Positions 49,501 to 62,911 of a DNA stretch of 64,000 bases are shown piece by piece; within the stretch, counting starts at the first letter, position 1, and every line of letters starts with the position of its first letter. Source of the stretch: Ascidia mentula (lineage: Eukaryota > Chordata > Ascidiacea > Phlebobranchia > Ascidiidae); contig OX387204.1 of assembly GCA_947561715.1 (NCBI GenBank), forward strand, positions 3,167,001 through 3,231,000. The letters are read 5' to 3'. The translations under genes were made by a program, and so were the position numbers. The notes under the pieces were generated by a model. That model was not told the DNA's origin, did not search any database, and worked only from the letters and a program-made list of their open reading frames with translations.

Positions 49501-52500
49501 TTGGAAGAAATGTGGCATGCATTTACATTTAAACCCAAACTATTGCATAATGGTTGAAATGTTGAACTTTCCTCCCGCGCATAAGACAAAAATCGGCAGA
49601 ACAAGTTTTGCAAGGGTGTGAATAAATCATGTTTACCCTGTGTTTGGAGAGTTGGATTAATTAAGTCGTGCTTAGTGCTGACTTCAATGCAATTTTGCCT
49701 CAGGTGTCGCTGAACCAAAAACAATTGCTTTACGTCATTTGTCTGGCTTGTCGATTCTATTTTAAATTTCTTCCTCTCAGATTAGTACCAGGGACCACAA
49801 ATAAATGCTGCCGTTCTGTCTGTTGTGTTTCAAGTTACCGCATTATGCTATTCGTTTTGCCTTGTACTTGTTTAATTATGTTTATGTGCTTTTATTAAAA
49901 TTGTCAAAACCACATTCTTGCAAACAAATATGTAAACACCTCTGATATTGACACAGAGTAAAAATTAAAATTAAATACGAATCCAATGTTATTTGATTAA
50001 ACTTTTGTTTTGTTGCTGGGGCTTTGCTACATTACATTTTACATTATCAAAGATCAACCCTCAGGTATAAATTTTTGTGTAATTTTTGGGAAAATCGTTA
50101 TTCTTGATTGCATGGTAATGTTTTCATTGTTAGTCTGTGAATTACACCAATACCCTTGGGTGTATAGCTTCAATAATTTATTGTGTAAAGTAATCCTTAA
50201 TCTGTTCATGCATATTTTATTTGGTGGTGGTTCAGGGCATTGATTGCCGGCGGTTGCTCCGTTACAGATGGCCACTGTTCCTTTTTTGTTCTGTGTTTTA
50301 TTTTGCTTTAGAAGTTCTCATTTCATTTTGCGGTAAAATATTTTTGGCCTAAATTATTGTCATGTTTGTATATAGTTTTTCTACTAATCAATGTCAGTTT
50401 GGTCTTAGTTACCATTGTTAGTTGAAGTGTTGCATGTATTATATAATGTACAAAATATTGGGCAGACTTCATTTCAAAGGACATTTTGTAGTCTGGAAAT
50501 TGGGCCTTGATTTTTTCTGACGATTGTACACTGATTTTCAGCACCAGTAATAATGAAAGCCACAGCCCAATGAGCAATAACTCAGCCGTGTGTAACCTGG
50601 AACAGTATAAATACGTGCACTTAACTATTTATAGCTCGATGATGTGCTTCCTTTTCAGGTACATGACTTGGCCTAGACACCAATGAAAACAAGCAAAATA
50701 AACAACATGCTGTTATTTTACCATGTATCATAATTTGGTTGCTCTGCTCACAGAGAAATGCATTAAAACAAACACACTCACTTTCTTTCTTTGTTAAAAC
50801 TGCCAGAAAATTAAGCTTATTTTGAAAAGGTTTAAAATTGAACATATCGGGCTCATCATTGCAGCAAAAGCAGAGTGTAATGCAACCACAATCTGGTCTG
50901 TATTGATCAGAAAAAAATTCTTACTCTTGTGGGGACTTAAACCCACAACCAGAATAATTCAAACAAGCATTTATTATCCCTGGGTGTTGGTGATTAAACT
51001 ACAACAAAGGGGAGAGTGACAGGATAATCCAGATTGATAAAAAAAATTAAAGTCATAGTTTATTAATCATTTTATTGTGCCATAAAAGATGTGCATTGAT
51101 CTCTTAAGGACAGTTTTACAATTTTAGTGAATTCTAGATGAAATTGTTATACAAAAATATTTTGACCTAAACATGCTATTATTGTTGTAACAGTTAAGTT
51201 ACCACAATAAGTTACAGTTGAATTACTGTTTGCTATACACTTTCGATTGGTGGTTACACTTTTAACAATTCATTTTATTTATTTTTAGCTAAACCGTCAC
51301 ATTATTGTATGTTTGCAGGTCGTCCAGCTTGTTCAAACCACACAAGCCAAACAGAAAAAGGCTGAACTTAAAGACACAATGATCAAGTCTGTGATGCCCC
51401 TATCCATTGCGGAAGAGGTGATGTCCACTATGGATGTACAAACATCCAAGGACAATAAAAAGGCTAATTTCCGCCCATTCATGATGAAAATGTAAAGCGT
51501 TTTTTTGTAACCATTTTTTTATATTTTTGTTTAATTGGAAAACTTTTTTCCAGAATGAAGGATGTTTCAATCCTGTATGCTGATATTGTCGGGTTTACAC
51601 AAATGAGTGCTAACAAAACTGCTGCTGAACTTGTTGGTTTGCTTAATGATCTTTTTGGCCGTTTTGATCGCCTTTGTGAAGTCACTGGTTGTGAAAAAAT
51701 TAGCACTCTGGGTAAGAAAATTATTTGTACATCAGTAACTAATGATGGTATAAATTCTGTAAAGTTGGAAGGAGGAAAAACTAATCAATGTTTATTAAAA
51801 ATTAAAAAAAAAATTCTTTGTTTCCTTTCCAGGTGATTGCTATTACTGCGTGGCTGGATGCCCAACCCAAAACCCTGACCATGCAAAGTGTTGTGTAGAG
51901 ATGGGACTTGGTAGGTGTACAGAACACAAACTGAACTACGAAGATGATTTTTTTGTATAACTATATAAGGCTTTAGTATTAGAACAAGTATGTTAGGCAT
52001 GGGAAAGCTCACAATTTATAACTTTCTAAATACTAGCCTACAATAAATGTCTTCGCTTTTGGGTAATATTTATTTTTTAATGAGAAAATATATAATCACC
52101 AGAAGCAATTTACTTCACAATATTGATAGTAACATACTTCTTATGAACGCAACCAGTGGAAACTTATTAGGTAAGAAATATATATGTGTGTCATCCAGGT
52201 ATGATCAAAGCAATAAAAGAGTTCTGTGCTCAAAACAACATTAATGTTAACATGCGGGTGGGAATCCATACTGGTTATGTTCTGTGCGGCGTTGTGGGGA
52301 CAAAGAGATTTAAGGTGATTTTTGGTGATAAAACCTCTCTTTATGCAAAATTCTAACTAGATACAAATGGTTTACTGCATTTTAGTGAATGTAAAAGTAG
52401 TTCACTGTTGTTGAGATGTGATCAGACATTTCACAATTAAGTGATCATAAAAAAATGAAAAAAGTTTGATCAAAATTGCTTGACTTTCAATGATGTATAT

Positions 52501-55500
52501 GTAACTATGCATGTAGTTAACAAAAAAAAAGGCCATAATTATTGCTTGCTAAAATACAATTCTGCTTCGGAACTATTTACAAAGGAAACCCAAAATTTGG
52601 CCCTCAATGCAAAGCTGTTATTACATCTCTCTGTATTACATCATGTGTCATTGTTAGTCTGCTGTCATACATAACAATTGGCACCTGATTAAATATTCAT
52701 GTCTGACACTGTGGAGCGGTTCCATAACCCTCTGGCGCTGCACTTGGTAATATGAACCTCGTACAAACATTCACAACCAAGTTTTGTTGTTAAATTGTGG
52801 TTGTGTCTTGTAAACACCTTTTCCATGAGATTTGCATAACATTGCATTTTATTAAATATTTGCTTTACGCTGAAAGTGTTCTGTGTTCATACAATTGATT
52901 TTTGATAACTTTTGCATCTGAAAATTTTTGCAGCAATCCTAATTTCAAGATAATACAATTCAAAATATAAAGTATATAAGCAAGAAGTCACTAATAAAAA
53001 AAATTTTGAGCTATATGCGAATAACAGTAATTTTTATCGTCACCACAAAGTAAAAATGTCTTTGTCTGGCCGTTTGGTCGCCAAGATCGTCCATAGTGAC
53101 ACCAAGCTGCACTGATAAGACCTCATACGTTGAAACTGTTGCAGCTCACAGAATAAAATTTCTTGTTTTGACAAAAAGGTCGGGATGAGTTTAAAAATAC
53201 AGTTTTGATTTCAAATAGTTCGATGTATGGTCAAATGATGTATCCCTTGCCAACGGAATGGAACAGCACGGCATCCCGGGAAGGATCCACATCTCACAGC
53301 AAACCCTGGAATGTCTAAAGGACAAATATGTTGTGGAGGATAGCAAACTTGAAGAGAGAGATGCTGGATTTATGAGTGAGTTTGAATTTAAGAAAAGAGA
53401 GCAGACAGTACAATTACAAAGTACCAATTCGCCACATCGTTGCTATCTCATTTAACAAATCTGCACTGAAGTGTATGGGGCATTCATTGTTCTGCTTGCT
53501 GGTCGCCGTATCAGCATGGATGAGGTTACCTTTGATTTTCTTGCAGAGAAAACTGGGCCAACATTTCTCATCGCAGCAAAGAAAAGCCAAGAAAGTCAGT
53601 CAAATGGTGGAGACACTAAACACCCAAACAACGCCACTGCTAATTCAGTAGCTGGCACCAACAATGTAAGAATAATGGTAGCAGGGCCTGAATAATTCTT
53701 TGATGTGTAATGTGGAACTAGACTAAATGAAACATCTCCCAAATGACCCAAAAAATTCATTTGTTTAAAAATAAACGACTTTTTCGTCATGTTGCTTTGT
53801 TGTTGCGACAAAATTAAAAAATACACGTTTTCTTGTCAGGTTCAAGAAACTCAAGGAGGAACCTCAAAGCCTAAGGTGAGCAACATGAACCAAAAATGCT
53901 AAAATAATGTTTATTGTGTTAGCATGACCAACATGACAGCTTTATTAGGAGGGCGTGTTTGGTTGCACTTTGCACACACTTTACATACTGTACGTATTAA
54001 GTGTGGGAACATTTTCATGGCGTGCACAGCTTGCAGTGGGCATATGTAGCTGATGAAAAAGTAACATAGAACCAGCACAACTGCAAACAGTAGCAGTTCT
54101 GTTGCAATGAAACAAGTGGTATTTAAATACAACTAACCCACAATTCCCTGTCACACAACTGTGTTTAGACATATATTTATGCTCTGCGACAGTTTTAATG
54201 TTTGACCCCCTGTATAGTAGTTTGTGCATGGGTCGCTTCTACACCAGGGGTGTAAATAAATAAAAAAGGTCATCTGAAGTAAACATATTTTTGGTGCTCA
54301 ACGACATTATTCTTATATTTCCACACTTTTTCCTTGTAACGCTTTCAATACTTTTCGCTCGGGTACTATGTAAAAATAACTTAATAACTTTTAGAGCCTT
54401 TATCTATTAGAAATTGAATAGTCTTTCTTTTCCACCATCAAATTATGTATATTTAACAAATTAGTTGCAAACATTTTTTTCCATGTAGTCCCATTTGGTC
54501 ATTTAGCAACAAAACATATAATTTACAACACATGCCATGTATCAAACTGTTTGTTTTCAACTCTAATCAATCAAAACACTTGCATACTGTAACGCATCAA
54601 TCACCAAGTGCCACTTGTCTTCCAACTGCCCCAGCAAATTTCAAATTCAACACTTTTGCTGAATTTTTAAACAGCTTGATGTTGGTAAACATGTGATTTT
54701 AACATGTGTGAGGGTGTATGTCAACAACTGCTTATGTTGTTGGCTGGTGCTGTTATGTGTGTGGTGGATTTGTGATATAACATACCTAACATGGAGTTTC
54801 ATCACTTTGAAGGTGATCACAACAAAACAAAACGATGAACTGCATATTTTGATTTTCTTTAATAGTGCACATATCAATTGTGGGTGTGACATTTAAGTTA
54901 GTGCCACTGTAGGGTAAAATGGGACTGAAATACAGTATTAAAAATCATGCAAATTTTTTTGGTTGTAAGCATATTTGGATAGGTAACATACTTCCTAATG
55001 TTATTACTGGTACACTTTTTATAGATTGTTTAATGTAAGTATTTTGTTTGTTTTTTAATTTAAGTTCATGAATAGATAGGTTAATATACGTGTATGTATA
55101 AAGTTTAAAACCCCATGTTTTAAGTAAGAATTATAATTTTTATGCATTAAAGCTGTTTCAAAATGTTGTCTAAACTATAAATAAAATTGTACTGTGTGCA
55201 GTTTATATTGTATATAAACTTCCTTGTGGCAGTGCTGTAAACCAATCTGTAAAACAACATAACGAGCTACTAAAGAATGTTTCAACGTGTAATTTACATC
55301 TGCCGCATCGGCCACCACTTTTGCGATTTCCACCCTAACTTTGCCTCATTTACCATTTTCATGTCGTATTAAATTCACAAAGGTTACCAACAACAACCCA
55401 CCCTCCGAGCCACTCTTGTCCCAGGTAGGTGACATCATAATGAGCAATTGTGACATAACAGTAAAGCTAGGGTGTCATCGCCGATTGGCTTTTTTTATCT

Positions 55501-58500
55501 TGCGATGTCTGTTTGGTTGCGGGAATTAGACTTAGTTCAATTTGCAATTTCCGTTTAATGCACAGCCTGATGTTTTGGTTCTGGCGGTGATATTCTTTCT
55601 TGCAAAAAAATTTAAGACTTGCTATAAATCTATGTTCTGTTAAAGATAGCCTTGAGTTTATTTTTAGTTGTGTTTTACCACACAGTGGCTGTTCTGTTGC
55701 ACAGTTCCATGCATGTCTACCACATTTGCACGGTTTGATGCAGCATGGTGTGTTTTTGCATGCTTGTCCTCGCTGCTGTTTTCCTGTGAGAATGAAGTAG
55801 TGCCTAACCTCATTACCATTTTGCTGCATATTTTTTTCCTAATTTTTATAAATTTATGATTTATGTGCAATTTACTTCCTCTGATTATTTTTAGTCTCAT
55901 GTATTCTAAAATTATGTTTTGTAGAGAAAAGTGATTTTTGATTTTACAAGTTATGATTAGGCACACTGTAATGCAATTGTAATAAATCAGCAAAATCAGT
56001 AGCATCACGTTGTCATGCACACGCTATGTGTATATTATTTTTATTTCTTAATTTGACTGATCTTAAAGGCAGAAATTTGTTCAAACCCATTAAAACCTGT
56101 ACAAAAATGATTAAAATGATCAGTTATATTCCACAAACGTTAAAAGCAAAACACGAGTAAGGTTATTTTACAATGCAGCACAACAGCACTGCACCAAACC
56201 AACAGGCACAGCTTGGTGAAGCCGGCAATTTATCAACGAGCCAGAATTCTCTTTCAAATATGCTGAAGCAGGTGCTGTCTTTTCTTTGGCGAAAATCGGC
56301 CTTTTTTACTTACTTTCCCCGTCAAACCATGTATCTGTGAAGTAATTGAACATGTTCAAAAATGTCGAATATAAGAACCCAACCGAATGCGGACGATCCT
56401 GTTCTCTTTATGAAGCGTTTTCTTGACACCCCAGTGTTTTCTACCACTGTGTTGTGTATTGACACAACCTGTACTGCCTGAACGGCCGTAAAAATCCCAA
56501 ATTGTGTATTTGTAGGACCAGCTGATGGAATATCTCGGACAACCTTTCAGCCCGTTCACACGGCCAGCGGTTCTAACCGAAATACGCGAAAAGGAAGACC
56601 GTAAAATGGTGGACGAAATAAAAAAGGACCCGTAAGTTGATTGTGGCAATAAAATCTTAATATGACCAGTCCATATACCTTCAGTACCGTGGCTGGACCA
56701 TATGTCATTTTTCCATTTCTAATTTTGTTTTCCCTTATATGTATTTTGTTACCCGTTGACGTTTCTTTATGTTGACAAAATGTTCTAAAAACAATTGCGC
56801 AGATTGTCCAACTGTACAAGAATTCTTTTGTTTTTCAGAATGCTTTCCAAAATATACGAGAACGAATCGGTCAACCATTTTACTCTGGCTTACAACAACA
56901 GCAAAGAACTGCGTAATGTCGCAATTGGATACGACGCACTCTGTGAAAAGGAAACTAAAGCGGACGAACCGATTGAAACTTGCATTTCACCTCGCTACAG
57001 ACTCTTCCTGGTGAGCAAAGAGTATGCATCTGTGACGTCACATTGTACTATTGTTTTATTGTGTACGTTTGTTTCAATTTTTATCTCCTTTGAGTTTCGG
57101 ATTAATTTTTTCCACTGTTTTCTATTGGACGTATCTTCCTTAAACAAACTGTTATTGACAGGACGTGGTGTCATCAACGTGCGTCACGCTGCTCATTTTT
57201 GTGGCTTCAATTCTGCTTCTCGGCTCGGTTGTCCAAAACCCAGCCTGGATTATTGTCTTCGTTTTCGCCATTATCATACTGGTAAGAAGGGCAACTTACG
57301 TGAAGAAATTATTCGTCGCCATGGCAATAAAGTGTACCGCGACACCCTGTTGAAACAGCTATATGTTGAAAATACATTGTCGAATCTTTAGTTTTGACAC
57401 ATTTACGTACAATTTGTTCTGTTGTTTTCAACATACTGTGTGTGTTTCATATTTTCTCCCATTCTTTGATTACAGATTGCACTGAGCATATTGGGTGGAC
57501 TCTACGTATTCCACGAGAAAAGCCTGCAGGGATGCCTTCAAAACGTTGCACTATCCTTTGCTGGTTGGGAAATGAGGTATGCTGTCGTCATTCCTGATGA
57601 CGTAGTCGCGACGAAATCGCTACATGAATGCGTGTTGCTTATTTTTATTATTTATTTTGCTCTTATATGTTTGCATTACGTAACTGTCCATGCTTGGCAT
57701 TGTTGTGGATATCAAGCGCATTTCCCCTACAATGAATTGCAGCGGCCTATTTTTATGAACAAGGAATCAGTAAAATTATTTTGAGGTTTGATGCTGCAAT
57801 AAGATTTTGCCGCTTAACAGACACATCCTAGGAGCGTTTCTGCTGCTTCTTCCTGCGTGCGTTGTGTTCTCGCATATCGCCTGCCAGACGCCCGTCACCG
57901 CTCCTTCCTGCTCCAGCTACGTCATTCTCGCTTGTGTCGTCATAATCCACTTCGTCAGTTACGACCAGTTGTCAACGTGGATGAGGTAGGAGAAATACAG
58001 TGGAAGTTTTTTGCCGCAAAAGTATCGTGAAAACGTGGATGAATGAGAGAAAGTGTTAATATCGTCGTTTGCCTGAACTGCATCGCCACAAAAATATAGA
58101 TTTGGGTGCGTTTGGCCCAGGAACCATTAAGCAAAAAGCCTTTCATATTACTACCGGGGATTTTGAATGAGTTACGCGTAGTAACTGCGCCCAGTTTAAT
58201 CACAACAAACCGCACTGGATTTTTCCTTCAATAAATCACCTTTCTTAATGATTTGTTTACACACCAGGTCGATTGCAAAAAAAAATAGAATAGGCTTTAG
58301 TGAGTAGTTGCTAATAATTGGTTCCGATGCAGGCGATTCACTTATTTACCTTCGCCAGTGTGACCATTTCACACTCTCCTTAATTGGTGACCTTTCCGTT
58401 TATAAATTTATAGCCATATTCTGTCAGTTTTAATAGCAGTTACATTTTCCACAGATTATTTCTGTCGATCGTTGTGGCCGTTGTGATTCTCGCCCTTGTC

Positions 58501-61500
58501 TACACCACACCCTGCCCACAAGCCAACCCCACCGGTAAGAATTTAAACTGTAAATTCCTAAACATTTACTATACCCTATTGTGTTATTTGTTATTATGGA
58601 GTTCAAAGCACTTTGTCCCAGCTTAACAAAACCCCTTAGTTTAACATGCAAGTATTAAATATGAAAACGTATTCCCTAAACATATATAGAACTGCGTTTG
58701 CAGTTTCTGATAGCAATACGTTTTTTTATACACATTGAAAACCGATTGTGGTTTAAAAAATTTAGTCACATCTTTGAACATGTCTCAAAACACTGCAAAC
58801 AGCCATATATGTCACTTGTATAATCATTTTACAACGAATTATCAGGGAGCACCAACGGCACCATCTTCTGCGGTTACCCTGGCAGCGCGGGAGGGCAGCG
58901 ATACGAGTACATCGTCGACCTGTTGTTGGTCATCCTGTTTGCGTGGTTCATCAACCGTCAATACGAGGTTAGTGTGATGTGACAACGCTACGCTATCCGG
59001 TGACTCACGTCACTGTTTTACGGGACATTAGTAGTTGCTGCTTCCGGTGCAGGATTTGCAAGTTTTCTTTGCCACAATATAGCAGTGTTCTTAATCTTAC
59101 ATGGACCTAACTGGTCCCAAATTGGGCTGACTGAAATTCGTTGCATAAAACTTCCAGTCCTTGGGCACGGGTTTAAATCAGGTTTTGGTCGTGATTGATA
59201 TAATATGAGAAATTTATATAAGAAGGCTTAAACGACTACAAGTCCATATGATTCTGGGAAAAAACGGCCAGGTTTCAGCGGCAAGCGAAACCCAACGAAG
59301 AAACGACCGTCACAAACCTTTTTACTCACAGCTCGGGTACAAAATGATTTTTGACACCGACCATGAGATCACCATGACCACCAGCATCAACCAAGGTGAA
59401 GACAAGTACGTGGAGGCTCTAGTGGAAAACTTCATTCCCCCGCACGTGCGCAGGGCTATGAAGGTAAGGATTGCCTTAAACCATGAGCTCTTCAAGGTCA
59501 AGGAGTACAACACTGGTATTCTCGACTGTCGCACTTTACGCTGCAACAGTTCAAGGGTCTTTAAAGTTTGACAACAAAACACACTATAAAAACCGTTTAT
59601 GACGTCACAATGTCGCGTGAGACGCCCAAGCATTCGTCTGTAACACACGCTAGGGATGTTTCATCGTTTTGCACTTTTTCTTGTACATTTGGGCGGCCAA
59701 ATATCAGACGATAATCCACAGCACTTTTTTGCATTTTCAGGACCAATCTCCGTACTCTCAAACCCACAAGAAGGTTGGAGTGATCTTTGGGACGATTACG
59801 AACTTCAACGAACTGTACGAAGAAAATTACGCCGGCGGAATCGAATTCATTCGTTTTCTCAGCGAACTCATCGGTAAGTGCGGGTCCAGTGCGCTTTGAC
59901 CTTATATGCTGGCGTGGCGATGGAGTGTTCGATCGAAACTTGGTTGTCGTTTGTTTGTTTGTGTTGTTAAGCGATAGTTGAGTTTGTGAAAAATATTCGA
60001 TATAGGGTTGTCAAATTGCATATGTGCAAATGTTCGGTCGCATAGAGCAAATGTTCAATATGTGAACCTTTGCAGCAACCAAACGGCTTTTGTACACATC
60101 ACTCCTGCAGTTTAACTGTCACAGTTTACCCTGCCTTCAACCTATAACCAAAATGCTAAGCCTATAAATGTGATTGACATTTAGTTCTAATGGCTTCAGC
60201 GCGGCCCAATCATCGGATCCATTAGAAGCTTCCTGTCATACCTATCAATCAAACGTTAATTTGAGCGGAAACGGTTGAGGTTCGGCTCGTTCGCTAAAGG
60301 GAGGTTGACTAGCCTGGAAAAAAGGGCACGTCTATTAGGACTGGTGCGACGAGTTGTTGCTTTTCTCCTTTAAAACTGCAATTGTTGCAATTATAAGTTT
60401 GTCATGGAAGTCCTTTAAGCGCAAAACCCAAAATAAACAATTTGTCCCGAGATTATTGTAATACTCATTAATTTGAAACCAATCTTTATCTGTGATTTGT
60501 GTTTGTTTTGCTTTGCCAACACACCGTATGACATTTAATTGGTAACAACGTAATCACCTTAGTGGCGTATCGTCAATTGTGTTCTCGGTAAAATCGAACG
60601 GGCTCGTCGGCGTTCCGTTTATTGGAAACAAAACAATTGTGCGAATTAGTAAAAGAAAAAAATTGCCATTGTGGTCAGTCCTTCAGAAACACGCTGGAAT
60701 TAATATTGATCGGCAAAATTTTCTAATTTTTTAATTGATTCTGCGGGCAGTGGCTGTTAAAGGTTTCAACCCGAGTATAAACACCACCGGCAATTGCAAA
60801 ATTGGTTGGACAAAAAAAAACAGAAGCACTTTCATTTATTACCTTTGGGGATTTGGGCCTCTAATAATCCCTCCTTGAAATCGGCTTTTCCCGTGGCGTG
60901 TTTTCAAGCCTTTTGCATCAATTACTGTAAATTCCTAAATCGATGGATAGTTCCCAAGCCACTTAACATTCATATGTGTAAAAAAGGTTTTATTTGCAGG
61001 GGACGTGGACGACCTGTTGGATCAGGAGCAGTTCAAAGACATTGAGAAGATCAAAACTATTGGCACCACATTTATGATCGCGTCAGGTAAGGTTGCCCCT
61101 TCAACTCAACACAAAACCGGGTTTTTTATGTAATATAAGGTCCAACTTCCTCTTTCTGAAACTTACTTAACGCAATTTGATGTCCATTAGAAATTGCTGT
61201 AATCAAAATATATAACCGTATCATGAACCGTCCGCGATAATGTATTTTTGCAATCCTGTAGCGTCGCAACAGTTACATTTACTGCCAATGAACTAAAACT
61301 AACGTAGAAAACGGTGATCGCTTACATATTTTCCAATTAGAAAAACGCCGGATACTAAATTCTTATAGTGACATCAGTGTTACAAGTTACTATATTTCCT
61401 ACGTACCCACACAACGGAGGCCGAGCATCACACAACTTACTAACTTCCTCATCCACGTCCTGTTACAGCCACCGTAAACATCCACCAGCCTTGCTGTTCA

Positions 61501-62911
61501 TTTTCGAGAAATCTCAGCCGCAGTTTCGTTGAAAAAGCGAGGCCACTGCGCGTGGTTGGCTGTACAGTACACAGGCTGTTTAATATAAACATGGCCAATG
61601 TACATTTTTGTTTTATTGAAAACATCAACAAAGTGGGATCCATTATGTTGCTATTTTGCACAATCTGGTCGAGCGTTTTATTGTAAGAGCAATATTACAA
61701 ACATTCTGATATTGGGACTGGTCAATATTTATGGAATACTAAATACAACTTACTTCACCGACAGGTCTGCACCCAAACACGGACCAGGAAACAAACGGCA
61801 GAGAGGGACATCTTGCTAAACTCATGGACTTCTGCATCTCCATGCAGGTTTGTAAACAAAATACCAGCGTTACCAACACATACCCCATTCTGCCTTAAAA
61901 AACTCCCTATAACCCATGCGTACAACCCACAGAACGTGGTGGATGAATTTAACAAGGACATCGTCAACTTCCATCTTATACTTCGGATTGGATTCAACCA
62001 CGGTGAGGTTACTGCAGGCGTGATCGGTACGACAAAGCGACTGTATGATATTTGGGGAGATACTGTGAACACAGCGAGTCGGATGGACTCCACCGGCACT
62101 CCGGGCCGCATCCAGGTACGTGTTGTTGATAGGGCGAAGTTTACTGTTTAAACCAAAGTCAAGTTTGTATGGGTGCGACTTACGTTTTTTTCCGTAGGTT
62201 GTTATGCTGCTCGCTTATTCATAGATTGGTGTCCAAGTGTTTTGGGTGAAAAAACACCGACCTCTTTATAATTTTCTTATATTCTTGTTATCATTTCGTC
62301 GTGTTGTTCAATTTAGCATTCAAGTAAAAAAAAAATTCTGCAGGTTTCCGAGGGGAGCAAGAAGATGTTGGAAAATCACTTCAACTTTGAATACCAGGGA
62401 GACAAGTTTGTAAAAGGTGAGGTCGGAGATCGGATGGGGATTATTTCCGATTAATCACCGCGTCTTGAACTAAACTATGGGATTCGCGCAGATTTGGAAA
62501 AATTTCCTGACCATTTCTTATACACTTCCAATACAATTTGTAAGGGGATATGAATTCTCGTCAGTTTTAAGTAATGGATCTAAAGTTGGGAACATAACTT
62601 ACAGCTTTCTAAATCTTTTAAGACTAACAATATAGCTGAAATTCATCAGCAAACATTTCGATCCTATCTACAGTCATTGTCAATGCAAAATTTGCAATGA
62701 AAATTCAGATCAGTTATATGGGCTATATTGCTTGTTGTACCTAAAGTTGACTTTTGCGTTAAAAGTCAGATCCACCGCAGCCTCCCTCAACCGGTAGTTT
62801 GTTTTGTTGCCAGGAAAGGGAATGATGAAGACCTACCTCTTGGTGCGTGACGACGAAGAAAGCCGTAAACTTCCTGACAACCCGGTCGCCAATTACGAAC
62901 CTTTCCGTTGA
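46504..62911 (+). CDS. ADCY9: Adenylyl cyclase type 9 (complete, 28 exons, 1165 aa)
   Basis: A membrane enzyme converting ATP to cAMP, stimulated by Gs. Exons: 46504-46645, 47035-47143, 47313-47483, 47587-47803, 48063-48224, 51319-51491, 51554-51711, 51833-51910, 52199-52314, 53219-53375, 53547-53665, 53840-53875, 55383-55424, 56179-56271, 56516-56631, 56839-57010, 57162-57281, 57476-57576, 57821-57985, 58455-58534, 58846-58967, 59272-59463, 59741-59873, 61000-61086, 61765-61847, 61933-62115, 62344-62416, 62814-62911. Order: cytosolic N-terminus, six helices (about 85-260), C1a (about 325-535), linker, six helices (about 690-885; sequon NGT before the last), C2a (about 925-1150). Metal aspartates are present in LYADIVGF (335) and GDCYYC (379); ATP residues Lys1010 (KIKTIG), Asp1087 (YDIWGD), Asn1094 and Arg1098 (NTASRMD). 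[11 protein letters not shown] and [16 protein letters not shown] favour type 9. The tail after C2a is only about 25 residues, against about 100 in human. Confidence 0.97.
48225..51318 (+). other. ADCY9 intron 5 (3.1 kb)
   Basis: It separates the exons for the first membrane domain from the C1a catalytic exons. AT-rich; no exon seen. A tRNA-like, SINE-type fragment is near its right end. Confidence 0.5.
50925..51015 (-). mobile_element. Possible tRNA-derived SINE head
   Basis: On the minus strand, GTTGTAGTTTAATCACCAAC resembles an A box, and GTGGGTTTAAGTCCCCAC, about 50 bp on, resembles a B box (GGTTTAAGTCC against consensus GGTTCGANNCC). The ending paired around the B box looks like a T arm. 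Acceptor-stem pairing is not convincing, so it is not called a tRNA gene. Confidence 0.3.
52315..53218 (+). other. ADCY9 intron 9
   Basis: 0.9 kb, AT-rich. A more G+C-balanced block near 53040-53150 may be an old repeat fragment; no ends identified. Confidence 0.35.
53876..55382 (+). other. ADCY9 intron 12
   Basis: 1.5 kb of AT-rich sequence between two very small in-frame exons (36 and 42 nt). No other feature seen. Confidence 0.45.
55425..56178 (+). other. ADCY9 intron 13
   Basis: AT-rich, nothing recognisable. The minus-strand frames here lack any domain. Confidence 0.45.
57033..57040. promoter_or_regulatory. CRE palindrome in ADCY9 intron 16
   Basis: Perfect TGACGTCA, 22 bp after the donor site of the preceding exon, in the extended form GTGACGTCAC. 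A cAMP-response element within a cAMP-producing gene would allow feedback; activity is inferred only. Confidence 0.35.
59600..59607. promoter_or_regulatory. CRE palindrome in ADCY9 intron 22
   Basis: Perfect TGACGTCA within ATGACGTCACAA, in the intron between the two first C2a exons. Confidence 0.35.
59874..60999 (+). other. ADCY9 intron 23
   Basis: 1.1 kb intron inside the C2a domain. No coding, tRNA or transposon signature seen. Confidence 0.45.
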
